In this document: one piece after another, positions 1 to 10,798 of the stretch
How positions within the stretch are numbered: position 1 is the first letter of the stretch
Layout of the letters: every line of letters begins with the position of its first letter
Assembly: GCF_037392515.1 (NCBI RefSeq)
Contig: NC_090280.1
Coordinates: 17,424,001-17,488,000, forward strand
DNA from: Haliotis asinina
Taxonomy: Eukaryota; Mollusca; Gastropoda; Lepetellida; Haliotidae
Reading direction: 5' to 3'
Length of the DNA stretch: 64,000 nt
Notes under the pieces: generated by a model
What the model was told of the DNA's origin: nothing
The model's database searches: none
The model's input: the letters and a program-made list of their open reading frames with translations, nothing else
Translations under genes and position numbers: made by a program

Positions 1-730
1 CGGATGGCCCAATCCGATACATAATTTAGTTCTTAGATTCCCATATTCTCCTGTTTGTAGATTTCCATCATTATTAACGGAGTAACAGACACATCTTCAA
101 ATGTAATGAAATAACTGAAAATTATGCGACATTTTAGTTGACGTCATGGCATTTTTTGTGAATTTTGTGACGTCGGAACAAGACGACACTGGTTTGCTGA
201 TTAGTATATATCTAACCTAATTTCCACTCAGCGTGTAAAAGATATCGGCTTCTGTGTCAGAATTCAACACTCTCTAGACAAAACATAAAATGAATGGCTT
301 TGCCACTGAAATAGTGTCCTGAATATATCAACAATTAGACGGTTTTACTACGTATCTTATTGTGAGCAGCACGCGCACCTGTCAGGCATCAATTTAGCAT
401 AAATTAAAATTTCATAACACCTGAATATTCATTGAATATTCATTTAGGAAATAGACTTTTTTTCTTATGATTATGTAATTATTTTACTTCATAAGCATGC
501 AATGAAAGGTTCAAAGAGATCGCTTTTTCAGTAAGGAACTATTAGAATACGGACGTAAGGTTTGTCCAAATTAAGACATGACCTGGTTTATCTATTTTTA
601 ACAATTTTCGTATAAATATTGTTTGAGTTAGATATTCTGCCATAAGCACTTTAGCTTGGTCTGAGATGATAGTGGATGGTATCAAGAAACAGGGAATTTT
701 CCACAGAATTCAAAACTGTGAAATATATAT
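1..730. other. Intergenic, no supported feature
   Basis: AT-rich unique-looking DNA with no ORF over 60 codons, no SINE head or tail and no clear repeat. Confidence 0.5.
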
Positions 731-732
731 AT

Positions 733-823
733 GTGCATGGTATATTTAGAATTTTATTGAACTTCAAAGTGAGGGGTGAAGAGGAAGGACAAAGGACATA
801 TATGTCCCTGTGACATTCAGGGG
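733..823 (+). repeat. Dispersed repeat, inverted copy at 54858-54947
   Basis: Shares tatatttagaatttt, acttcaaagtgagg and acatatatgtccctgtg with the reverse complement of 54858-54947. The family is not identified. Confidence 0.6.
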
Positions 824-831
824 GTAAGCCT

Positions 832-940
832 TACTGCTCGCTTGTCACGCTGCAGATCCGGTTCGATTCCCCACACTGGTACATTGTGTGAAACCCCTGG
901 TGTCTGGTGTCCCCCGCTGTGGTATTGCTGGAATATTGAA
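832..940 (+). mobile_element. tRNA-derived SINE, truncated
   Basis: Pol III B-box-like ggttcgattcc followed by the family body (tgtgtgaa, ggtgtcccccgctgtgg, attgctggaatattg). The 3' gcgtaaaac end is lost. Confidence 0.75.
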
Positions 941-1138
941 GAAGAAAAACAATATATCGAAAATGTGGCGTAAAACTCTCTTACTTGTGTTTCAAAAGCC
1001 TACGCTTTAACCAAGATGCTACCTCACCGACCCTTTCCACAAAGGAGCAAAGCATATAAAATACGTTATTGGAAGAAAAGAGATGCGACCGAAACAGTTC
1101 AACCCCAATTTACCGTTCCTAACCGTGACTGACTGGGT

Positions 1139-1180
1139 ATGGTTTTACGCCGCGTTTAGCAATATTCCAGCAACCTGAGG
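1139..1180 (-). mobile_element. SINE 3' fragment
   Basis: ggttttacgccgcgtttagc then aatattccagcaa is the reverse complement of the SINE tail. Confidence 0.6.
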
Positions 1181-1434
1181 AAATCTAGACTTGCTACATT
1201 TAGGACTTAAGCGTTTCAGAAAGAATTGGGCGGGAGGGAAAACAGTGCACTTCAGGAACTGTGAGACAGACAAGCCCCATAACCCCGTCATAAGGGGGTA
1301 AGCAAAGAGAAGAAATGAGGTTATTTGGGACCTGTTCGGCGCGGTATTTCAGCACAGAATTACAGATTGATTCTGATGATCTGGGATGATCCAGGTCAGA
1401 ATTGTTCGTCAGTAATTAACCCATGTTTGTCTTA

Positions 1435-1580
1435 AGATGAGACTAACAGGATCAACAGTCACACTCGCTGACTTGGTTGACACGTCACCGTATCCTAATT
1501 ACGTCGATCGATGATAAATTATTTACAGAGCGCCCGCCGTCATGTTACTTGGATGTTGCAGAGTGCAGCTTAACAAACAA
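1435..1580 (+). mobile_element. Second-family SINE-like repeat, fragment
   Basis: Has the gactaacaggat, gacttggttgacac, gatcgatgat and attatttacag blocks shared with the fuller copy at 11218-11533. Confidence 0.6.
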
Positions 1581-1860
1581 CAGAGGATACCTACATAGTT
1601 GATCCAGTAATCTGAAGATGGCTAAACACGATAGATCATAAAACAGTGTAACCGGACTGGACTGGACTTGGCTGTGTAGCCTCCATATAATTCTCAGACG
1701 GCAAGAACTCTTGTCATACCTCATGTCACCCCCCTCGTGACAGTTTACGCCATTCCTTGTGTAAACAAGCTTCCTACTGGACCAGGTTATGTACAGGAGG
1801 ATCCCTTTGTTGCACGCGACGACCTATCATGTGCTAGATATGTTCCAAAACGTTAAGGGT

Positions 1861-2009
1861 TAACCCAGTGGTTAAAGCGTTCGCTCGTCATGCCGAAGAC
1901 CTGGGTTCGATTCCCCACATGGACACTATGTGTGAAGCCCATGTCTGGTGGCCCCCGCCGTGATATTGCTGCAATATTGCTAAAAGCGACCTAAAACTAA
2001 ACTCACTGA
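1861..2009 (+). mobile_element. tRNA-derived SINE, near full length
   Basis: Best copy in the window. It has a tRNA-like head (cccagtggttaaagcgttcg, gggttcgattcccc), a body (tgtgaagcccatgtctggtg, gccgtgatattgctgcaata) and an end (ctaaaactaaactcact). This form is characteristic of abalone genomes. No cloverleaf survives, so it is not a tRNA gene. Confidence 0.9.
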
Positions 2010-3327
2010 ATCCAAAAGGTTAAGATCGGAATTTATGTAATCGTGCGTTCTGTGTGTACACAATATATAATCAAACGAAATTAACGACCACCTTGTTTTT
2101 CTTATCTTAACTACGCTGTCATATCATATCATTAACCGTTTTTGAGTACTATACTTGAGCATAATTAAGTGCTGGATTTTGTTTTCAACCAGTGTTTATA
2201 TTCCTTTGCGCCGCCGACTTGATAAAACCAGTTTAAAAAAATCATCACATTCCACCCGTCTTAGTTACCTTGGAACGTGTCCCTTATCTGCCTTTTCTAG
2301 CACACTTGACTAATTCAAAACACCCACACGCTACAGACGTTGGGAGCCATGGGTCATTAGTACGAAATCGTTTGACAAGCAGTCTTCAGTACTGTGTTTC
2401 CACTGGTTATACAAATATTACCAAATGGACGTGCCAGTAGCGACTGTTCTAACATCGGGGTGACAAAAACACACTAGGATACTTTACCATTCTGGTTCTT
2501 GTAGTCTGCTGCGCTGCGCTTCGTCGGACAGCTATTTTACCAATCGTCCTTTTTCGTAAAGCTTGTCCCTGAATAACAAGACTGGGCCCCGAATGCTATT
2601 TTACTAGCGCAAGAATATGTTTGGCTTTAATTACAGCCATGTTTGAGCGAAGTCCTCGGAATACGTCAATTGTTTTGGGCGTTACATCCAACATGCCGGC
2701 ACTGGTCAGGGAGGGCTTCTGTATATTTGGTCAGGAGGAAGGCCCAAGGGATCGCTTGGGCGCTTTTGGAGGGATTTCTTGTGTTTTTGTAAACATATTT
2801 ATCTTTCAATTCAAATAGATTAGAGACACTATACATCGATACGAGACACGAGTGAGCTGTCTTTTACAAGACTTTGTACTATATTTCTTGGTCGGGAACT
2901 CAAGAAAATGGGCCTCAGGGTGTTGGTAACCGAACCCAGATCATTAGCGTTACCCTGGTGTGAGAACTAAATCATCTAAAATATGCTATGACCTAATATA
3001 TTTTGACTCCATGGCAAACTTAAGATATCTCATCTTTGGATTTTAGCTGAGGGTTTCTTAACAATTTGTTGTTTGTGTTGTCCAGACTCAACCATGTACA
3101 GGCATAAAACAATAATTCACCACTCACCTCTGTGCACTGAAATAATTAGCATGCACAGTTGGAGTGACATGTTTATTTGAAACAATTTGTATGGTCCGTG
3201 TGTACTCGAAACATTAATATTAATATAAATATTCACATTTCTGTATACTTGACTGTATATCACTATACATTTCGTTTTTGTTTGATTATATGGATCGGAC
3301 TCGCAAGTAAATATTTTTGTAATGTTA
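2010..3327. other. Intergenic, no supported feature
   Basis: Only short random frames. No repeat family seen elsewhere in the window was recognised. Confidence 0.45.
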
Positions 3328-3475
3328 GTTTAGTTTTACGCAACTTTTAGCAATATTTCAGCAGTATCACGGCGGAGGACACCAGAAATGGCCTTCACAT
3401 ATTGTAACCATGTGTGGAATCGAACCCGAGTCTTCGGCATGATGAACCAACGCTTTAACCACCAGGCTACCCTAG
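3328..3475 (-). mobile_element. tRNA-derived SINE
   Basis: Reverse complement of the family: ttttacgcaacttttagc, ggaggacaccagaaatgg, ggaatcgaacccgag, cgctttaaccaccaggctac. Confidence 0.88.
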
Positions 3476-4495
<1,020 letters not shown>

Positions 4496-4645
4496 TGCCT
4501 CCAATGTTTCCTCATTTTTAAAATTGAGGGAGCATACTGCTTCGTGTAGAGATTACCCACATTTTACACAACGAGTGAAGGTTTGGGGCTTGGTGCGATT
4601 TAACAAAACACCCGTAGCGCTAGCACCACCGGAAGTCTGTATTAA

Positions 4646-5134
4646 GGTATGGGAGTTGCGACCCCCTAACGGTACGACTGTACTTGAGTTACGACCCGTA
4701 ACGGTACGACTGTCGTAAGTCTCTGTTACGGCACTTGAGTTACGACCCCCTAACGGTACGACTGTCGTAAGTCTCTGTTACGGTACTTGAGTTACGACCC
4801 CCTAACGGTACGACTGTACTTGAGTTACGATCCCCTAACGGTACGACTGTTGTAAGTCTCTGTTACGGTACTTGAGTTACGACCCCCTAACGGTACGACT
4901 GTACTTGAGTTACGACCCCCGAACGGTACGACTGTTGTAAGTCTCTGTTACGGTACTTGAGTTACGACCCCCTAACGGTACGACTGTACTTGAGTTACGA
5001 CCCCCTAACGGTACGACTGTTGTAAGTCTCTGTTACGGTACTTGAGTTACGACGACTGACGGTACGACTGTTGTATGGATGCGTTACGGTATGGGAGTTA
5101 CGATCCCGCTAACGGTACGACTGACGTACCTCTA
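4646..5134 (+). repeat. Minisatellite of 33- and 52-bp units
   Basis: Alternating long and short units share gagttacgaccccctaacgg followed by tacgactg; the long unit adds tgtaagtctctgttacgg. There are about 11 units, with outer ones more diverged. Confidence 0.92.
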
Positions 5135-5242
5135 TGTTATGATAGAGGGTTAACATCACCTTAGACCTCGGGTCTATGTTGAGATGTGACAATTTAAGAT
5201 CACCTTAGCTTAGATTGGTTTGCTTCAGGGTCTACATATATT

Positions 5243-5305
5243 AAGGTGTCTTAGTGCTAAGATAGCCACAAGTGCCATTCATTAACATTAACTTAAATCT
5301 AACCC
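5243..5305. mobile_element. Partial copy of the 7909 MITE
   Basis: gtcttagtgctaagatagcc ... cattaacattaactta aligns with the middle of 7909-8020. Confidence 0.55.
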
Positions 5306-5654
5306 AAGTGGTTAGTGTCTGTCAGGAGTGCGGAAGGTCGCCTTATATCAAAAGACGTTAATCCATGGTACTTAGTGTTGCCGTGCCTCTCGCTCAGTGT
5401 TGTAGTGATAAAACAAGGACAGATCTGAGTCGTCAGCAAACTGTGTCTGGGATAACGATAAAAAATCTGCTGCGTGGTATCACGGTAGCAGTACTTCAAA
5501 CCTGACATAAGTCCACACTACACACGCGCGCAGACGCACTCACGCACGCATACACCGAGTGTCTGTATGCACGTTTACAATTCATAAACATTAACATTAT
5601 GACTTTCGTAACTGAAATAGTTTAACACGGAGATTACCGCGATCTTTGCATCTA

Positions 5655-5742
5655 TGGGGTGGTGGGGTAGCCTAGTGGTTAAAGGTTCCCTTGTCACTCC
5701 GCGGTCTGGTTTCGATTCTGCACATGTGACGTGCCTGACTAG
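5655..5742 (+). mobile_element. tRNA-derived SINE head fragment
   Basis: ggggtagcctagtggttaaa and ggtttcgattctgcacatg; the 3' body is missing. Confidence 0.75.
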
Positions 5743-6788
5743 CATCCCTACACGGCGAGTGTGTTGGTAAATCTTGCGCGATTTTAAAACTTCTTATTCT
5801 TCAATACATAAACATTAATACGTACATTCAGTGCAGTCAATCTACTTGTACAATTAAGGTTTATCAGTATACTAAATAATATTGAATGTGTACACGCAGA
5901 ATGTGTATTCGAGTGAAATAATCGCTAGACGATCTACTTGATGGGTTGTTGCCAAAAGCAGCTTGATACTAAAATCACTCACTCGTAATGAAACATGGTA
6001 CGTAAGTAATCGTATTATCAAAACTGCCAGGTATGATGACAATTCGGTTAACTGCTTTGATTTTATGTAAAATATTTAGTACACTATTCCTTGATTTATA
6101 ACTACTGACAACCCAGTATCCCCAATCGCAGATGAAACAAAGGTCCAGCTTTAAACACGTATTTTGACAGTCGGAGAAATATGAGAGGTTGTCAAGGCAA
6201 TTCACGTGACACTGCAATATACAACTGCCCCCGTTCAGACAAACACAATGCATTCGTAACTCACGTGCCCTTTGGCGTTGCATTGTAACGGCCCATGCGG
6301 AAATATACAATTTCCACCGCAGCGTGTCACATTTTATTGCTTGCATACCAACCGATAGAGCGACCCTCACCCTGATAAGAGTCAACACGTTTACGGATGA
6401 ATAACCATGTAATTAGCCTGATAAACCTTAGCAATGTTATCGTTAGAGATAATACAATTAAATAACACTCAAGCAGGTGTATATTGACAATAATTACCAG
6501 TATTGGGGAAAAGATTTGGAGACTGCGATCGGGCCGAGAGTATATTGAATTAACCTGTGGTATTCGGTCTCACGGAAATTTGTGTTTCTTATTAATGAGT
6601 AAACTTTGTTTCCATTACTACGTTCTTCTGTTTAAATACACAATGAATAAAATCTATGTTCTGTAGTTGTTTATATACTAATCAGAGGAGCTATTCCATT
6701 CAATGATAGCTTCCAATCCACAAGGGGTTCGTGATGTTACGGTTTATCTTAACTGTGTCGTTCCTTTTGGACTTACGAATGACGTAGG

Positions 6789-6985
6789 GCTTTGAGGCGT
6801 AGCTGAAGACCCGGGATCGATTCCCCATATAGACACTATGTGTGAGTTTAGTTTTACACTGCTTTAACCAATATTCAGAACAAGTGACATCAGAAAGGAC
6901 TTCAAACATTGTGCCCATGCAGGGAATCAGACCCTTGTCTTCGGCGTGATGAGTGAACGCTTTACCTACTAGGCTACCCCACCGT
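6789..6985. mobile_element. Two SINE pieces abutting head-to-head
   Basis: The + strand head (gaagacccgggatcgattcc ... actatgtgtgag, 6800-6845) is followed directly by a complete minus-strand copy (tttagttttacactgcttta ... gctttacctactaggctac). Confidence 0.75.
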
Positions 6986-7557
6986 CCGTTTGGCCTCAGG
7001 AACGGTCAATATATAATAACATTTTGTTGATATAATATTTGTACTTTTTGAATAACAGCAGACGTGCTAAGGAATGAGTCAGCATGGCTTTGTGACATAT
7101 TTAGACTGTTTATATTACTGGCATGTAAATTACTGGTGGTTGTATCGTTGCGGATTTACATTGTAATATTTGCATTGGCAACTTTTCCTGCTATACATTT
7201 TTGGGCTAATAATTCAATATCTTATCGGGGATTATTATATCTGTAGTTGAAAATGAACATAATAGCCATTATATATTCCTTATGCGTGTCCATATGTCCA
7301 TATTAGTGCGTAGGTAGGCGGAGAGAGAGAGAGTCGGGGAGGGGGGTCAAGAGTGCCACCCTCCACCTCCTTTTTCTCCCGAAAGTTCATTAAATGGCCA
7401 CTGAAACAGGGATCCATATTTGGGGCCCAGTTGTTCAGTGACACAATCTTTGAGCAGAGTTGCGTCACATGGGCGTGGCAGGATCCTGTGACTCTTTGGG
7501 TCTGATTATGTTTTTAGGTTTGTCAATATCTGTGCTAACAGGTTTCAGGTTTTGTTT

Positions 7558-7752
7558 ATGTGTTCTTTAACGCCGCTCTCAGCAATATTCCATCTCTGTG
7601 GCGGCGATCTGTAAATAATCGAGTCTGAGCCAGACAATCCAGTGAGCATCGACCTACGCAATTGGGATACAACATGTGCCATGTGTCTCGATCCCGTTAG
7701 TCGCCTCTTACGACAAGCATGGGTTACTGAAGGCCAATTCTAACCGAGCCGC
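7558..7752 (-). mobile_element. Second-family SINE-like repeat
   Basis: Reverse complement of 11218-type: cgccgctctcagcaatattc, gcgatctgtaaataatcgag, cgcctcttacgacaagcatg. The same family recurs at 9722, 19901, 42490, 62225 and 63765. Confidence 0.8.
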
Positions 7753-7908
7753 AGCACACAGGACATACTGTTTAAACAATACTCATTTATAATAGATATA
7801 TTCTGTAAGTATGTAGATGTGACGAGTGTCGAAACTTTTAGTGTTAACCCTTGTCCTTCTACTCCCAAATTCGCTTTTATTGTGATAGAGTTTCAGCAGT
7901 ATCACTCT

Positions 7909-8020
7909 AGGGCCTAGTTCTTTCGAAGCTCTCTTAGCGCTACGATAGTCGCAAGTCCCATACATTAACATTGACTTACGACAATCTTAGCGATAACAGA
8001 GCTTCGAAATTCACGGCCCT
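7909..8020. mobile_element. 112-bp MITE with long terminal inverted repeats
   Basis: The left end agggcc ... tttcgaagctctcttagcgc pairs with the right end gcgataacagagcttcgaaa ... ggccct. Half copies with the same gctaagat/gtcgtaag blocks appear near 5243-5305, 32230-32290 and 48010-48065. Confidence 0.7.
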
Positions 8021-8039
8021 GGGACACCGAACTGGGAGT

Positions 8040-8116
8040 CATATTCACCAAAGGAAGAATCGAACCGGTTTTCGGTGGTACCGGGAAGTGTTTCAACCGT
8101 AAGGCTACCCGCCGCA
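8040..8116 (-). mobile_element. SINE head fragment
   Basis: gaatcgaaccggttttcggt and ttcaaccgtaaggctac, diverged. Confidence 0.55.
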
Positions 8117-8595
8117 GTTTCAACGTACAAATGCTACCTTACTGCGAGACGTTAACTGTATCACTTGGGGAGACGAAATGGCCAGGCGGCTGGATTAACG
8201 GTCGATTCATTGCTGACGATATAAGTCACTGGATTGCCTGGTCCTACTAGATTTATTACCAACGGTCTTCATTTAGCACGATTATTACCGAGTGCATCGT
8301 CAAACAACAAACGTAGACAATAAACAAACATAGACATGTCAGTCGGACCAGCCATGCATTTAGGACAGCTTTGTATTAACCTGGTGTGACGACACGTCCT
8401 ATCTTAGGATATGGACGTTTGTCTTTGCCTTTTACATGTTTTTCTGTAAGTTTTTATATGTTTCTCTGTAAACATTTACTGATGGGAAAGCCCTAATGTT
8501 ATAAGAGTGTTTAAACATGACTGTTTTATTTTGTCGGAGTACCACCGATTGGCGTCAGAAAAACGTTCAAGTCTCAGTTCCAGAATTATGTTTAA

Positions 8596-8755
8596 GAGTG
8601 AGTGAGTGTAGTTTTACTTTTTACTTCCAGCAATATTCTAGCAATATCACGACACTAGAAATGGACTTCACACATTGTACACATATAGGGAATCGAACCC
8701 GAATGTTCGGTGTGACGTGCGAACCGTCTATCCTCTCAGCTACCCCACCACCCCA
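8596..8755 (-). mobile_element. tRNA-derived SINE
   Basis: agcaatattctagcaatatc, gggaatcgaacccgaatgtt and gctaccccacc, reverse complement of the family. Confidence 0.85.
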
Positions 8756-9187
8756 TGTTCAAGAGAACAGGTGTTTTTACTTTTAAGTGTGCACTTTGAG
8801 CTAAGTACAAAGTAGTTGTTTTACGTCGCAGTCAAAAAGACTCATTTCCAATTAATGCACTATGTAAATTATCAGAGCCAACTAAACCGGTGATTGATAG
8901 CATGAACATCAGAGAATACGATGAGTCAGTGAACCTGACGACCTGACTCGATCATCTCCGATTTTCGACTGGAACTGAAATATTTACACGGCTTCATCTT
9001 TGTCACCAGTCCTTTTATTGCAGAGTCGTGTCCCTTAGTCCTGCTAGTATACGGCGATCGATGATTTCAATCCCAGCTGAAGATCGTTGGATTATCATCA
9101 TCGCAAATGTCCAATACATGCATTACTTCGGGTTTTCCTCCCACACTGTTATGACTGCAATAATGACCAAAGCGTCGAGTGTTCCAC

Positions 9188-9336
9188 TGAGTGAGTGAGT
9201 GAGTTGGATTTCAACAATATTCCAGCAATATCACGGCGGTGGACACCAGGAATGGGCTCCACACACTATACCCATGTGGGAAATCGAACCCCGGTCTCAA
9301 CCGCGACGGACAAACACCTTAACTACTAACCCCCAT
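9188..9336 (-). mobile_element. tRNA-derived SINE
   Basis: A gagtgagtgagtgag tail, caacaatattccagcaatat, ggcggtggacaccaggaatg, gggaaatcgaaccccg. Confidence 0.85.
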
Positions 9337-9507
9337 CTCTCCACGCACCCCGTGTCTATTACTGCTCTCACTCACCGTACGTCGGGGATGAATGATTCTA
9401 AGCGACCTCTCTTGGGTAAGAAGATTTGGGACTCATTTGTGTATTTTATGAAATACCCTTCTCCCAGTAATGCTCTCGTACAAATATGTAAACGAGTGGG
9501 TAATAGT

Positions 9508-9612
9508 GTAAAACGTTTTACAACGTTTTAAGCAATATTGCAGCACCATCATGGTAAGGGACTCCATAAATGGGTCTCCCACACTGTACCCATGTGGGGA
9601 ATGGAACAGGAA
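9508..9612 (-). mobile_element. tRNA-derived SINE body fragment
   Basis: gcaatattgcagcaccatca, actgtacccatgtggggaat; the tRNA head is lost. Confidence 0.65.
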
Positions 9613-9721
9613 CACATGAAACTCTGTTGTTAAACACAAACCTGCTTCGTATGGATAAATGTTTTATGTTTGCACGACGTATTACGGGATTAGTGCCCCG
9701 TGCATGAATATCCGGGTTCAA

Positions 9722-9928
9722 GTCTCCAGCAATCCATGCGTGTCAAAAGTGGCGACTAACGGGATCGGGTGGTCACGCGAGCTGACTTGGCTGATACAAA
9801 CCATCAAGTCCCATTAGCACAAATCGGTGTTTATAACACCACTCACGGGATTGTCAGGTCCAGACTGGATTATTTGCACGCCGTTGTAATATGGCGGGAA
9901 CATTGTTGAATTTGGCGTAACACAAAAT
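9722..9928 (+). mobile_element. Second-family SINE-like repeat
   Basis: ggcgactaacgggatcgggt, gtcaggtccagactggatta, ttggcgtaacac. Confidence 0.75.
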
Positions 9929-10740
9929 AAAAATAAATATCGCAAGTCGGGGGTATGAATTACCCTATCGCAGACTCAATATCGAAATATAGTATATATG
10001 TCTAAATGTATGTGAAACAAAACCTACTCATGCATATTCATGAAGTTAAATATTGGCCGATTAGCGGCCACTTCGTGAGTGTGTCATATCCAATACACAG
10101 ACGCTCTCTGCATTAGATCATACGCTATAAACATGACTGGGATCGTCATTTCCTTGTATCAGAGCAACCGGAAAGCGATTTATCATAGTCATCGACAAAA
10201 TAGGGTCGGGACACGCCCCGCAGTCAAGATATATACATCTCTGGTTGATTCAACCATCACGTACGCAAATAACTATCGCAATACGTGTAATTAAAATAGT
10301 TTGTCTTGAGCGTGAGCAAATACGTTCAGAGGGCTGTTTTTGTCTATTTCGCTGCCAGCACAACAAACTGATTGCTGATAAACAACAGCCGAAGCTCAAA
10401 CACTGAAACAGGATTGTCCACCGAGTACCTGTCCAATCCGGGCCTCATCACTACCCAGTGACACGCCGCGCGGGAACTAAGCGCGTGGGATTTTCCCAAA
10501 CTGCATTTCTTAATCTGTTTTAATCGTCCTTGCCCATCAATCAGTAGCCATTAGCCGTCTAACAGGACTTGGGGACGAAGCAGAGTGTTAATTACCTGAG
10601 GGTGATTGCCAATTACCTGAGGTATTCTTCCGCTTATAGAGGTCACGAACAGGTGTGCAGCAGTTGTGCCACTAGGAAGAGATTTGAATGCGGCGTTTTG
10701 AAACCTAAATATTCGTGATATTGCGGTGACATATGCCGAA
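9929..10740. other. Upstream region of the receptor gene
   Basis: Free of SINEs and locally CpG-richer at 10455-10485; carries the kappaB-like site at 10487. The likely promoter and 5' UTR are here, but no transcription start can be fixed. Confidence 0.4.
10487..10496 (+). promoter_or_regulatory. Candidate NF-kB/Rel binding site upstream of receptor
   Basis: GGGATTTTCC fits the kappaB consensus GGGRNWYYCC and lies 254 bp before the receptor ATG, in a locally CpG-richer patch (cgccgcgcggg). This is a plausible immune-responsive promoter element. A 10-bp match arises by chance often, no TATA box or transcription start was identified, and the assignment depends on exon 1 being right. Confidence 0.35.
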
Positions 10741-10798
10741 ATGGCGTCTTGGATATGTTTGAGTGTCTGCATAATCACAGCGTTCGTTTTGGAACCAG
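10741..10798 (+). CDS. Receptor exon 1: start codon and signal peptide
   Basis: The ATG lies in a good context (A at -3, G at +4). It starts 19 codons reading MASWICLSVCIITAFVLEP, a hydrophobic signal peptide. The exon ends in a consensus donor (CCAG then GTAAGT) after one base of the next codon. The first Ig exon begins with CC, giving GCC (Ala), so the phase matches exactly. The distance to exon 2 is large and other leader exons cannot be ruled out from sequence alone. The 5' UTR and transcription start are not identified. Confidence 0.72.

Noticed and set aside
1861-1935. tRNA-like sequence with A- and B-box features
   Set aside because: It belongs to a SINE head with continuing SINE body; no complete cloverleaf or CCA-ready acceptor stem is apparent. 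The same holds for the other SINE heads.
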